Positions 15,592 to 23,697 of a stretch of 32,742 nt of DNA are shown here, piece after piece. Origin of the DNA: JBBRCX01 sp038204465 (GTDB lineage Bacteria > Planctomycetota > Phycisphaerae > Tepidisphaerales > Tepidisphaeraceae); assembly GCA_038204465.1 (NCBI GenBank), contig JBBRCX010000052.1:1-32742 (forward strand), written 5' to 3'. The position numbers and the translations under genes are program-made. The notes below the pieces were generated by a model, which did not search any database, was not told the DNA's origin, and saw only the letters and a program-made list of their open reading frames with translations. The first letter of the stretch is position 1. Every line of letters starts with the position of its first letter.

Positions 15592-16373
15592 GGGGCGCGT
15601 CCATCGGTCAGGACGTCCACTCCGACGTCGGTGACTGCGATGGTGTGCTCATAATGGGCAGCGGGCTGGCGGTCCTCGGTGACCATGGTCCAGCCATCGG
15701 ACCGGCATTCGACGTCGCGCCGCCCGGCCACCACCATGGGCTCCACCGCCAGGGTCATTCCGGGGCGGAGCTTGAAATCGCCGCGCAACTGCTCCGCGGT
15801 GACGAAGTTGGGCACCTTGGGGTCCTCGTGCATGCTGCGGCCGATGCCGTGCCCGACGAACTCTCGAACGACGCTGAACCCGTTGCGCTCGACGTGGTAT
15901 TGCATCAGCCGGGCGATGTCGGACCACTTCTTGCCCGGGCGAATATTTTCGATCGCCAGCACGAGCGTCTCGCGGGTCACGTCCATCAGCTTCTGGGCCA
16001 GCGGCGTGACCTTTCCAATGCCCACGGTCGTGGCGGTGTCTGCGCAATAGCCGTTGAGGCTCAGGGCGAGATCGAGGGTGACGACGTCGCCGTCCTTGAG
16101 GACGCGCTTGCCAGGGATGCCGTGCACCACCTCTTCATTCACGCTGATGCAGGTGTGGCCGGGAAAGCCTTCGCCTTCCTGATACGTCGGATAATTCTTT
16201 GAGAGCGCGATCCCGCCGACCTTGTCGAGCTCGGCCCGCGCCAAGCCATCGAGCTCATACGTGGTGACGCCTGGCGCGGCGGCCTGTTTCATCTTCTCGA
16301 TGATCTCGCGGCCGAGTTGCCCGGCGCGGCGCATCATCTCGATTTCGCGGCGGCTTTTCAGGATGTACGCCAT
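15579..16373 (-). CDS. map: Methionine aminopeptidase, type I
   Basis: The enzyme removes the initiator methionine from nascent proteins. The 264-residue product has the pita-bread fold and all five metal ligands: Asp101, Asp112, His175, Glu211 and Glu242. The substrate-contacting His84 is in the HGIPG segment. I chose the ATG at 16373 because MAYILKSRREIEMMRRAG is the family's beginning. A TTG at 16430 would add 19 unrelated residues. It follows secY as in many spc operons, but adk, usually between them, is missing. Confidence 0.97.
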   Translation of the reverse strand: MAYILKSRREIEMMRRAGQLGREIIEKMKQAAAPGVTTYELDGLARAELDKVGGIALSKNYPTYQEGEGFPGHTCISVNEEVVHGIPGKRVLKDGDVVTLDLALSLNGYCADTATTVGIGKVTPLAQKLMDVTRETLVLAIENIRPGKKWSDIARLMQYHVERNGFSVVREFVGHGIGRSMHEDPKVPNFVTAEQLRGDFKLRPGMTLAVEPMVVAGRRDVECRSDGWTMVTEDRQPAAHYEHTIAVTDVGVDVLTDGRAPWGL

Positions 16374-16463
16374 GGCGAGCGGTTGCTGGACGAAGCCTGC
16401 TGAATCCCGAGCGGCGCCCTCCGGCAACAAATGTCGCCGATTTATCCGCGAGCCGGGCAGGCC

Positions 16464-17873
16464 TCAGTATTGCCGGCCTTTGATGCGCTTGCCCTTCTGG
16501 CCCGGCCCGCTGAGGAAGCCGCTGTAGTTCCGCATCAGAAGGTTGGCCTCGATGCGCTGCACCATGTCGAGCGCCACGCTGACAACGATGAGCAATCCGG
16601 TCCCGCCGAGGAACGCCGTCACCTGGAACGGGATCTTCAGCCACGCGCTGATCGCTGTAGGAATCACCGCGATCAGACAGAGGAAGGCGGCGCCGACGTA
16701 GGTGATGCGCATCATCACCTTCTCCAGATAGTCGCCCGTGCGTTTCCCGGGACGAAGGCCGGGGATGAAGCTGCCGTAGTCGCGCAGCTGGTTGGCCATC
16801 TCCTTCGGCTGGAACTGCACCGTCGTCCAGAAGTAGGCAAAGAAGTAGATCATCGCCACCTCGGTCACAATGTAGATGAACGAGCCGCGGGCAAATTGTT
16901 CGTTGAAGAAGCTGATGACATGGCCGAGGAACCCGGATTCGCTGCCGGTATTGACCATCTTGGAGAGCCAGCCGAAAAAGACGCCGGGGAATAGCATCAG
17001 CGACTGCGCGAAGATGATCGGCATGACGCCGCCGTGGTTGACGCGAAGCGGCAGAAACTGCTTCTGTCCGCCGTACACGCGTCGGCCGCGGGTGTGCTTC
17101 GCCTGCTGGATGGGGATTCGCCGCTGGGCCTGGGTGATGAGGATCGAGCCGGCGACGACGAAGACGAACGACGCGGCGAGAAAGATAATCTTGCCGATGG
17201 TGATCTTGTCGGAGCTTGCGCTGGCGGACAGGTCCGCGTTCTCAACGAGCGTGGAAATAGCGACGGGCATGCGGGCGACGATTCCCGCGAGAATAATCAA
17301 GCTGATGCCGTTACCGAGTCCATACTCATCAATCTGCTCGCCCAGCCACATGAGAAAGACGGAGCCGGCCGTGAGGCTGATCAATCCCATCAGCCAGAAA
17401 CTCGTACTGTGGGCCAACTGCGACTGCACCAGCGTGAATGGCTGCGCATTGTGCATGTAGGTGATCCAGAAAATCGACTGGACCAGGCACAGCGGCACGG
17501 TAGCGTAACGCGTCCACTCCTGAATTTTCTTGCGGCCGGTTTCACCTTCCTTCTGGAGCTTCTCGAGCGACGGAACCACCGTCGTGAGAAGCTGGAAGAT
17601 GATCGATGCCGAGATATAAGGCATCACGCCCAGGCCGAAGATGGTGCTCTGCGAGAGGTTGCCGCCGGAAAACAGGGAGACGTAGTTGGCGAGGCGGCCG
17701 GCTGCGGAGCTGTCGTCGCTTTGGCGCTTGGCCAGCTCCTCGAAGCCCTTCTGGTTGACGCCGGGGATTGGAACGTGGTAGCCGATGCGGTAGATGACCA
17801 GCATCAGCAGGGTGAACAGGACTTTGTTCCGCAGTTCCGGAACGCGGAAGATATTGATCAAAGTTTTGAACAT
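16464..17873 (-). CDS. secY: Preprotein translocase subunit SecY
   Basis: SecY is the channel of the Sec translocon in the inner membrane. The 469-residue protein begins MFKTLINIFRVPELRNKVLFTL and shows about ten hydrophobic helices. The plug and helix 2 region is SLFSGGNLSQSTIFGLGVMPYISASI. The conserved cytoplasmic loop QAQRRIPIQQAK carries the Arg residues that contact SecA and the ribosome. The C-terminal part has MANQLRDYGSFIPGLRPG, as usual. It lies between rplO and map on the minus strand. Length is slightly over the 435-445 norm, mainly from loops. Confidence 0.98.
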   Translation of the reverse strand: MFKTLINIFRVPELRNKVLFTLLMLVIYRIGYHVPIPGVNQKGFEELAKRQSDDSSAAGRLANYVSLFSGGNLSQSTIFGLGVMPYISASIIFQLLTTVVPSLEKLQKEGETGRKKIQEWTRYATVPLCLVQSIFWITYMHNAQPFTLVQSQLAHSTSFWLMGLISLTAGSVFLMWLGEQIDEYGLGNGISLIILAGIVARMPVAISTLVENADLSASASSDKITIGKIIFLAASFVFVVAGSILITQAQRRIPIQQAKHTRGRRVYGGQKQFLPLRVNHGGVMPIIFAQSLMLFPGVFFGWLSKMVNTGSESGFLGHVISFFNEQFARGSFIYIVTEVAMIYFFAYFWTTVQFQPKEMANQLRDYGSFIPGLRPGKRTGDYLEKVMMRITYVGAAFLCLIAVIPTAISAWLKIPFQVTAFLGGTGLLIVVSVALDMVQRIEANLLMRNYSGFLSGPGQKGKRIKGRQY

Positions 17874-17948
17874 GTGCTACCCCGCGGTTCGATTGTAGGC
17901 GCAGACGACTGGCGGCAAGCTCGCCGAAGCGAGGGCGGCGAACGGGCT

Positions 17949-18611
17949 TTACTCCGCGGCCTTTTCGGCGGCGGGCGCCTCCGTGGCCTTCTCCGCGGGC
18001 TTCCCTGGTCGTGCGCCCTCGGCCGGCGCTTCCGTGGACTTCTCAGCGGGCTTGCCTGGTGCCGCGCCCTCGGCCGGCGCCTCGGCGGCGGCAGCGACCT
18101 TTTTCTTCACCGGCTCGCGCGGCACGAACTTCTTCTTCGGTTTGGGGAACTCGAACGGGTGGCCCTCGGCATTCTGCGGGGCGCCGCCGGCGTCGCTGAT
18201 TTTCTGATGCGCGCTCTTGCTGTACCAGCCGGCAACCACCGTGAGCTTCTTGCTGAACTCGCCATTCCCAAGGATTTTTACCGGCAGGTGATCATCGGGG
18301 ACGAGCCCGGCTTCGATCAGAAGATTGGCATCGACAATGGCGCCGTTGTCGAAGCGCTGAAGCTCTTCGAGATTGACGATGTAATAGCGGCGCTCGAAGT
18401 TCTCGTTGCTGAAGCCGCGCTTGGGGAAACGGCGGAAGATGGGCGTCTGGCCGCCTTCGTGGCCGCGCTTGATGTAGGTGCCGACACGCGCCTTGGCGCC
18501 CTTGTTCCCTCGGCCGCTGGTCTTGCCGCGCCCGCTTCCCTCGCCGCGCCCCTTGCGCTGCGAGCGCTTGTTGCGCGGAGCCGAGGCGGTGATCTCATGA
18601 ATCATGCTCAT
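17949..18611 (-). CDS. rplO: 50S ribosomal protein L15 with repeated C-terminal tail
   Basis: L15 binds 23S rRNA late in 50S assembly. The core (about residues 1-155) is normal, with RGKTSGRGNKGAKAR and GFEGGQTP-like HEGGQTPIFRRFPKRGF. After it comes a Lys-rich linker, then an Ala/Pro/Glu-rich tail with a 17-residue tandem repeat, EAPAEGAxPGKPAEKxT, at 177-193 and 194-210 and a partial third copy. Total length is 220, against about 145 usually. AGGA lies about nine bases before the ATG at 18611. rpmD (L30), normally just upstream, is absent: only 62 bp separate this gene from rpsE. Confidence 0.96.
   Translation of the reverse strand: MSMIHEITASAPRNKRSQRKGRGEGSGRGKTSGRGNKGAKARVGTYIKRGHEGGQTPIFRRFPKRGFSNENFERRYYIVNLEELQRFDNGAIVDANLLIEAGLVPDDHLPVKILGNGEFSKKLTVVAGWYSKSAHQKISDAGGAPQNAEGHPFEFPKPKKKFVPREPVKKKVAAAAEAPAEGAAPGKPAEKSTEAPAEGARPGKPAEKATEAPAAEKAAE
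17982..18083. repeat. Two 51-bp tandem repeats inside rplO
   Basis: These two near-identical 51-bp units encode residues 177-210 of L15. They keep the reading frame and differ at only a few bases, which suggests recent duplication or gene conversion in the tail. Confidence 0.85.
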
Positions 18612-18673
18612 GGCGAAAGTCCTGCTCGAGCGATCTCTGGTGCAACGTCCCGTCCAGGCGACTGCTCAGATGC

Positions 18674-19411
18674 TTATGCGGTGACCAATTCGCCCGCGCC
18701 TTTGGGAAGCGAGACGCCGCGCGTCTGCTCGACCTGTTCCCTGTTCTGCAACTGCCGCAGCGCCGCGATGGTCGCCTTCACGAGGTTCTTCGGGCTGGTG
18801 GAACCGTAGGCCTTGGTCAGGATGTCGGTGATGCCCGACAGTTCCATCAACGGGCGCACGCTCTTGCCGGCGGTGACGCCGGTGCCCGGCCGGGCCGGAA
18901 CCAGGATGACGGTGCTGGCGCCGCTGGTGCCCTTGACCTGGTGCGGAATGGTCGTTCCCTTCAGGTTGACCTTGAACATCTGCTTCCGCGCGTCCTTTGT
19001 TGCCTTCTCGACGGCAGGGGGAACTTCATTGGCTTTGCCGTAACCGATGCCAACGTTACCGCGGCGATCGCCGGCGATGACGAGTGCGCCGAAGCTGAAG
19101 GTTCTGCCTCCCTTGACGACCTTGGAGCAGCGATAGATTCGGACGACGGCGGATTCCACGCCGCTCTCGTCACGTTCGCGCTCGCGGCCGCCACGGCCGC
19201 CGCCTCGCCCGCCACCGGGCCGTCCGCCCCGGCCTCCGCCTCCGCCACCGTGTCCTCCGCCCGGCCCGCGTCCGCCGCCACCGCGGCTCTGTTGATGCTG
19301 CTGCGGAGGCCTCGCGGGAGCGGCCTGCGCCGCGGCTTCTGGAGCCGCCGGCGGGGGTGCCGCCTGTCCGCCGCCCTGCTGCGGTCCGCCTGGATTCGTT
19401 TCTTCAGCCAT
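18674..19411 (-). CDS. rpsE: 30S ribosomal protein S5 with Gly/Arg-rich N-terminal extension
   Basis: S5 helps decoding fidelity and the mRNA helicase activity at the entry channel. The core starts near residue 85 (ESAVVRIYRCSKVVKGGRTFSFGALVIAGD) and is complete, including the KATIAALRQLQN region near the C-terminus. Ahead of it are about 84 extra residues: a Pro/Ala/Gln part (10-42), then an RGG-type stretch (43-76) resembling RNA-binding RGG boxes. Total length is 245, against about 166. The start codon is the ATG at 19411 with only a weak ribosome-binding site. It lies between rplR and rplO. Confidence 0.96.
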   Translation of the reverse strand: MAEETNPGGPQQGGGQAAPPPAAPEAAAQAAPARPPQQHQQSRGGGGRGPGGGHGGGGGGRGGRPGGGRGGGRGGRERERDESGVESAVVRIYRCSKVVKGGRTFSFGALVIAGDRRGNVGIGYGKANEVPPAVEKATKDARKQMFKVNLKGTTIPHQVKGTSGASTVILVPARPGTGVTAGKSVRPLMELSGITDILTKAYGSTSPKNLVKATIAALRQLQNREQVEQTRGVSLPKGAGELVTA

Positions 19412-19461
19412 AATTTTCGCTCACTCGCCACCGCGGACGCGCTGGGCGCTCGCAGCAGCTT

Positions 19462-19830
19462 TTAAAACTGCAAGCCGCCCTCGCGAGCGGCATCCGCCAG
19501 GGCTTTGACGCGGCCATGATACTTGCGTCCACCGCGATCGAACGCCACTTTTGTAACGCCGAGCTGCTTGGCGCGTTCCGCGATCTGTTTCCCGACGCGC
19601 TTGGCTGCGGCAACATTGCCGCCGTTCTTCAGGTCGCCACGAACTTCTACGCTGGTCGACGCAGCGGAGGCCAGGGTGCGGCCGGCATGATCGTCGATGA
19701 TCTGGGCGTAAATGTGCTTGTCGCTGCGGAAGACGGAGAGGCGCGGCCGCTCCTCTGACCCGAAGAGCTGCGAGCGGATGTGCCATCTGCGGCGCATCAG
19801 CCGCTCTTGTTTTGCCTTCAGCTTATTCAT
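19462..19830 (-). CDS. rplR: 50S ribosomal protein L18
   Basis: L18 binds 5S rRNA in the central protuberance. The 122-residue product contains RLSVFRSDKHIYAQIIDD and ends VAFDRGGRKYHGRVKALADAAREGGLQF, both characteristic. GAGG sits close upstream of the ATG at 19830. It follows rplF after a 110-bp spacer and is followed by rpsE. Confidence 0.98.
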   Translation of the reverse strand: MNKLKAKQERLMRRRWHIRSQLFGSEERPRLSVFRSDKHIYAQIIDDHAGRTLASAASTSVEVRGDLKNGGNVAAAKRVGKQIAERAKQLGVTKVAFDRGGRKYHGRVKALADAAREGGLQF

Positions 19831-19940
19831 CTGTCCTCAACCTCGCGGGCATTGGTCTCGCGCTGCCCTGCCGAACCACCCGGCATCGTGCAAGCGCGTT
19901 TTCAAGGCCTCAGTTGACCCTTTTCACTTAAAGATTCCGC

Positions 19941-20498
19941 CTACTTGGCGCCGGCGCCGGCAAATGCCTTACCCGGCTTGATCTTCACGAACTCGCCTTC
20001 GTAGCGGATGCCCTTGCCCTTGTACGGCTCGGGCTTGCGGACGCGCCGGATGTCGCTGGCGAACTGCCCGACGAGCTGCTTGTCAGGGCCGGCGACGTGA
20101 ATCTTATTCGTCCCTTCGAGCGTGACATTCAGGCCCTGCGGGATCGTGAGGGAAATCGTGTTCGCGTAGCCGACCGTCAGGACGATGTTCTTGCCGCGCT
20201 GCTCGGCCTTGTAGCCGACGCCCTGCACTTCGAGCGTCTTCTTATAGCCTTCGCTGACGCCCTGCACACAGTTGGCCAGGAGCGAGCGGGTGAGGCCGTG
20301 CAGCGCCTTACTCTGCTTCTCATCGTTTGGCCGCGTGACGATGAGCTCCTTCCTGGCATCATCCAGCTTAACCGAGATCAGCGGGTGTACCTGGAGCTCG
20401 AGTTTGCCCTTGGGGCCTTCGAACTTCACGAGGCGGTCGTTCACCGCGACCTTGACGCCGCTGGCAACTGGGACAGGTTTTTTTCCGATACGGCTCAT
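19941..20498 (-). CDS. rplF: 50S ribosomal protein L6
   Basis: L6 lies near the GTPase centre and the sarcin-ricin loop. The 185-residue product begins MSRIGKKPVPVASGVKV, has two alpha/beta repeats, and ends with the signature PEPYKGKGIRYEGE. The longer upstream frame (17 residues) covers spacer sequence and is not used. The ribosome-binding site is weak. It follows rpsH at a distance of 72 bp. Confidence 0.98.
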   Translation of the reverse strand: MSRIGKKPVPVASGVKVAVNDRLVKFEGPKGKLELQVHPLISVKLDDARKELIVTRPNDEKQSKALHGLTRSLLANCVQGVSEGYKKTLEVQGVGYKAEQRGKNIVLTVGYANTISLTIPQGLNVTLEGTNKIHVAGPDKQLVGQFASDIRRVRKPEPYKGKGIRYEGEFVKIKPGKAFAGAGAK

Positions 20499-20570
20499 GG
20501 TGCACCGAAGTAGTTTCTGATTGCTTGTTGCCGGCTGCAGGTACGGCATTCCAGCAGCACATCTCCATTT

Positions 20571-20969
20571 TTAACTGACGGTGCAGAGAAGCTCACCGCC
20601 GACGTTTGCCTCGCGGGCCTTGCGGTCGCTCATGACGCCCTTGCTGGTGCTGACCACCACGATGCCCATGCCGTTGAGCACCTGGGGGAGGTCGCCCACC
20701 TTGCGGTAGACCCGGCAGCCCGGCTTGCTTTCACGGTCCAGCACGTGGATCACCTTCTCGCCGCTGCTGGAGTATTTCAGCTTCACACGGATGTTTCCCT
20801 GGCGCTCGTCGTCAATGACGTCGAACTCTTCAATGTAGCCTTCGTCCTTCAGCACCTGCGCGATACCGAGGCAGATCTTGCTCTTGGGAATGAGCACGAG
20901 CCGCCGCCCGACGCGATTCGAATTTCGAATCCGCGTCAGCATGTCCGCGATGGGATCTTGATTGTTCAT
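20571..20969 (-). CDS. rpsH: 30S ribosomal protein S8
   Basis: S8 binds the central domain of 16S rRNA; in E. coli it also represses the spc operon. The 132-residue product begins MNNQDPIADMLTRIRNSNR and ends in the characteristic TSKGVMSDRKAREANVGGELLCTVS. I did not find an obvious S8-target mimic near rplE, though this would need folding to judge. It lies between rpsN and rplF. Confidence 0.98.
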   Translation of the reverse strand: MNNQDPIADMLTRIRNSNRVGRRLVLIPKSKICLGIAQVLKDEGYIEEFDVIDDERQGNIRVKLKYSSSGEKVIHVLDRESKPGCRVYRKVGDLPQVLNGMGIVVVSTSKGVMSDRKAREANVGGELLCTVS

Positions 20970-21036
20970 CGCTGCTCTTTCTCCGGGTCTCGCGGGCCAT
21001 TGCCCGCGCTGGCGCGGGTTTCGGCCCGCGCCGCAA

Positions 21037-21306
21037 CTACCAGCTTGCCTTCTTGAGTCCTGGGATCTTGCCGGCCAGCGCCAGCTCGCGAAGCATGATG
21101 CGGGAGACCTTGAACTTCCGCAGCACGCCCTTTGACCGCCCGGTGAGCTGACAGCGGTTGTGCGAGCGCGTGGGGCTCGAATCGCGCGGGAGCTTCGCGA
21201 GCGCCGCGAAGTTCTTGTCCTTCTTCAACTGCCGGCGCACGTCAGCGTATTTGAGGACCAGCGCCTCGCGCCGCTTCTGCTTTGCTATCCAGGCCTTTGT
21301 TGCCAT
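21037..21306 (-). CDS. rpsN: 30S ribosomal protein S14, zinc-independent form
   Basis: S14 lies in the head of the 30S subunit. The 89-residue product begins MATKAWIAKQKRREAL and contains RSHNRCQLTGRSKGVLRKFKVSRIMLRELA. It lacks the CxxC...CxxC zinc-binding cysteines of the short form, so it is the C- type. The frame stays open for nine codons upstream, but MATKAW is the family start. It pairs with a zinc-binding L36 elsewhere in the operon. Confidence 0.96.
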   Translation of the reverse strand: MATKAWIAKQKRREALVLKYADVRRQLKKDKNFAALAKLPRDSSPTRSHNRCQLTGRSKGVLRKFKVSRIMLRELALAGKIPGLKKASW

Positions 21307-21329
21307 ATGGGTCTTGTGCTCCTGCGGCC

Positions 21330-21345
21330 CCACCCATCCGGGTGG
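21330..21345. repeat. Hairpin in the rplE-rpsN spacer
   Basis: CCACCC (21330-21335) pairs with GGGTGG (21340-21345) around a 4-base loop. It lies in the 48-bp spacer just ahead of rpsN. It could influence rpsN initiation or mRNA stability. Confidence 0.5.
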
Positions 21346-21354
21346 ACCGCCCTG

Positions 21355-22095
21355 CTACCTGCTCTCCTTGGCCTCGGTCCGGAACGGGAAGCCGAACTGC
21401 TTCAACAGCTCGCGTCCCTGTTCGGCGTCACCGGCCGTCGTACACATCGTGATGTTCATTCCCTGCTGGAACGTGACCGAAGCGGTATCGACTTCGGGGA
21501 AGACGGTCTGCTCGTTGAAGCCGAAGTTGAAGTTGCCCTCTTTGTCGAAGCCGTCGGGGTTGAGCCCGCGGAAGTCTTTCACGCGCGGAATAGCAAGACT
21601 GATCAGGCGGTCGAGGAACTCGTACATGCGGGCCCCCCGAAGCGTTACCTTGAGGCCGGTCTCCTGGCCCTCGCGCACCTTGAAGTTTGCGACGCTCTTT
21701 TTCGCCTTGCAGCGCACGGGCCGCTGCCCCGCGATGACGGTCAGTTCTTTCTCGGCCTTCTCGAAGTTGCTCTTGCCGTCGCCGCCCGAGGTGGCGAACT
21801 TTCCGAGGCCCATCGAGATCACGATCTTCTCGAGTCGCGGGACGGAAAGCTGGTTCTTGTAGCCGAACTTTTCGGTCATGGCAGGGATGACCTGCTCGCG
21901 ATAGGTGGCCACGAGGCGTGCCGGCGGCGCAGGCTGTTGCGGCCCATCATCCGCCAGTTCCTGCGCCTCGGTCGCCGCACCCTTGGGCTTACGGGCCTTC
22001 TTCTCGCCGCCGCCCTTGGGCGGACCGCCCTTTTGGGCACTGCCCTCGGGCTTGTGCTTCTTGTGCTGCTTTTCCTGTTTTTCCTTTTCCGACAT
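21355..22095 (-). CDS. rplE: 50S ribosomal protein L5 with Lys-rich N-terminal extension
   Basis: L5 binds 5S rRNA and contacts S13 across the subunit bridge. The core starts near residue 58 (ARLVATYREQVIPAMTEKFGYKN) and is complete, including ARMYEFLDRLISLAIPRVKDFRG. The extra first 57 residues are low complexity: a Lys/His/Glu part, then Gly/Pro/Lys. Total length is 246, against about 180. AGAGG sits six bases before the ATG at 22095, which supports the extended start. It lies between rplX and rpsN. Confidence 0.96.
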   Translation of the reverse strand: MSEKEKQEKQHKKHKPEGSAQKGGPPKGGGEKKARKPKGAATEAQELADDGPQQPAPPARLVATYREQVIPAMTEKFGYKNQLSVPRLEKIVISMGLGKFATSGGDGKSNFEKAEKELTVIAGQRPVRCKAKKSVANFKVREGQETGLKVTLRGARMYEFLDRLISLAIPRVKDFRGLNPDGFDKEGNFNFGFNEQTVFPEVDTASVTFQQGMNITMCTTAGDAEQGRELLKQFGFPFRTEAKESR

Positions 22096-22121
22096 AGCTC
22101 GCCTCTACGGTGCTACCGCGA

Positions 22122-22451
22122 TTACTTCTTTCCGGTAGGGCCAAGATCCGCGCCGCCTCGGACGCCGACTCGATGCTTGCGCCCGTCGCGCTCCTCGAAA
22201 CGCACGCGGGTGCCCTTGCCGCTGGACGGATCCAGGGGCATGACGTTGCTCAGATGAATTGCCGCGTCCTTCTGGATACGGCCGCCCTGAGGATTACGCT
22301 GCGAGGGCCGTACGTGTTTCCACACGCGGTTCACGCCCTCGACGACCACGCGTTCCTTGCCGGTGAGGATGCGGAGAACGCGCCCGGTCTTGCCGCGGTC
22401 TGCGCCCGCAATGACGATCACCGTATCACCACTTCGAATGTGTCTGGCCAT
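22122..22451 (-). CDS. rplX: 50S ribosomal protein L24
   Basis: L24 initiates 50S assembly near the tunnel exit. The 109-residue product begins MARHIRSGDTVIVIAGADRGKTGRVLRI (KOW motif) and has the usual VEGVNRVWKHVRPSQ. The ATG at 22451 has AAAGGA about seven bases upstream, so I prefer it to the ATG ten codons earlier. An 89-bp spacer with two GCAAATC-type heptamers separates it from rplN. Confidence 0.97.
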   Translation of the reverse strand: MARHIRSGDTVIVIAGADRGKTGRVLRILTGKERVVVEGVNRVWKHVRPSQRNPQGGRIQKDAAIHLSNVMPLDPSSGKGTRVRFEERDGRKHRVGVRGGADLGPTGKK

Positions 22452-22540
22452 AGCTTTGTCCTTTGTCATCGTCCCTGTCATCTGTCAGTTGCACGTCCAA
22501 GAGGCAAATCGCAAATGACGAAGGGCGTAGATGACAAACC

Positions 22541-22927
22541 TCAAACCACCTCACTGGCGAGAGAGACGATCTTCATGAAATTCTTCTCCCGCAGTTCGCG
22601 GGCGACGGCGCCGAAGATGCGCGTGCCGCGCGGGTTGTTTTCTGCGTCGATCACGACGGCGGCGTTCCGGTCGAAGCGGACGTAGCTGCCATCCTCGCGG
22701 ACGGTCGGCTGACGCGTGCGCACAACGACGCAGCGAATAATCTCGCCCTGCTTCACTTCGCCGGCGGGGATTGCCTTCTTCACGGCACAGATAATCACGT
22801 CGCCGACGCCAGCGACCTTGCGCTTGAACTTGCCCTTGCTGCTGCTGCCGCGCAGTACCTTGATGCACATCGCCTGCTTGGCACCGGTGTTGTCGGCGAT
22901 GTCGAGGTAGGTCTGTTGCTGAATCAT
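22541..22927 (-). CDS. rplN: 50S ribosomal protein L14
   Basis: L14 lies at the subunit interface, contacting 16S rRNA. The 128-residue product begins MIQQQTYLDIADNTGAKQAMCIKVL and continues through KAIPAGEVKQGEIIRCVVVRT, closely following the family. GGAG lies eight bases before the ATG at 22927. The longer upstream frame overlaps rpsQ and is spurious. Confidence 0.98.
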   Translation of the reverse strand: MIQQQTYLDIADNTGAKQAMCIKVLRGSSSKGKFKRKVAGVGDVIICAVKKAIPAGEVKQGEIIRCVVVRTRQPTVREDGSYVRFDRNAAVVIDAENNPRGTRIFGAVARELREKNFMKIVSLASEVV

Positions 22928-22956
22928 TGGAACATCTCCACGGATCCGGACCTCGC

Positions 22957-23295
22957 CTACCTGGCTTCCGGCGCCTTGCCGGTCATGACTTCCTCGGCCG
23001 ACACCTGCAGAGCGCGCTCGGGCGCCTTCTCGACGATCCGCAGCAGCCGGTGGTGCTTGGTCTTGCTCAATGGGCGGCACTCGGCGATCTGGACGCGGTC
23101 GCCCTCTTTGGCCTCGTTTTTCGCATCATGGGCGTGCAGGACGGTGCGCCGCTTGAGGTACTTGCCGTACTTCGCATGGCGGGTCTGGTAATCGACCACG
23201 ACCTTGATGGTCTTGTTGCCCTTGTCTGAAGCGACGACGCCCTCGATCGTGCGGAGCAGAGGACGCTGCTCGGTTGCCGTTGAATTCTCCGCCAT
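22957..23295 (-). CDS. rpsQ: 30S ribosomal protein S17
   Basis: S17 is a primary 16S rRNA-binding protein with an OB fold. The 112-residue product has the core EGVVASDKGNKTIKVVVDYQTRHAKYGKYLKRR and ends with about 25 extra residues. The family norm is about 85. It follows rpmC by 15 bp and precedes rplN by 29 bp. Confidence 0.96.
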   Translation of the reverse strand: MAENSTATEQRPLLRTIEGVVASDKGNKTIKVVVDYQTRHAKYGKYLKRRTVLHAHDAKNEAKEGDRVQIAECRPLSKTKHHRLLRIVEKAPERALQVSAEEVMTGKAPEAR

Positions 23296-23310
23296 AATGA
23301 TCTCACTAGT

Positions 23311-23661
23311 TCAGACTTTGACTTCTGCCTTCGCCTCTACCCGGGCCTTGCCCGCCGACTTGCGGGTGGCCCTGCTCGTCGACGAACCCTTACCCGGATG
23401 GCGATCGCCTGGCTTCGATTCAGCCTTCGCCCCGGGCGTCTTCGGCTCACCCGGCTGCGACTGGGCCTGCTGGTCGATCTGCCGCTGCCGGAGGATCGTC
23501 TGGATCTGCGCGATCTCCTTGCGGGTCTTGCGGAGCTGGCTGGGGTCTTCCAGCTTCTCGGTGACCGCCTGGGTGCGCAGATCGAACATGTGCTTCTGCC
23601 GCTCGAGCAGTTCGTGGCCGAGATTGTTGTTGTCCTTGTCGAGCAGTTCTTTGATCTTCAT
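23311..23661 (-). CDS. rpmC: 50S ribosomal protein L29 with C-terminal extension
   Basis: L29 lies at the tunnel exit, next to L23 where trigger factor and SRP dock. Residues 1-66 form the expected helical hairpin: MKIKELLDKDNNNLGHELLERQK, then LEDPSQLRKTRKEIAQIQTILRQRQ. About 50 further residues are low complexity, first Pro/Gly/Lys then Ala/Lys/Val. Total length is 116, against about 65. AGGA lies about nine bases before the ATG. Confidence 0.93.
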   Translation of the reverse strand: MKIKELLDKDNNNLGHELLERQKHMFDLRTQAVTEKLEDPSQLRKTRKEIAQIQTILRQRQIDQQAQSQPGEPKTPGAKAESKPGDRHPGKGSSTSRATRKSAGKARVEAKAEVKV

Positions 23662-23697
23662 GACGCTTGTTCCTGAGCCGAGTTAACGGTTGCATTT

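Noticed and set aside
17034..18809. 591-codon open frame on plus opposite secY and rplO
   Set aside because: It mirrors two conserved genes and encodes His/Arg/Glu/Asp-rich sequence typical of antisense frames.
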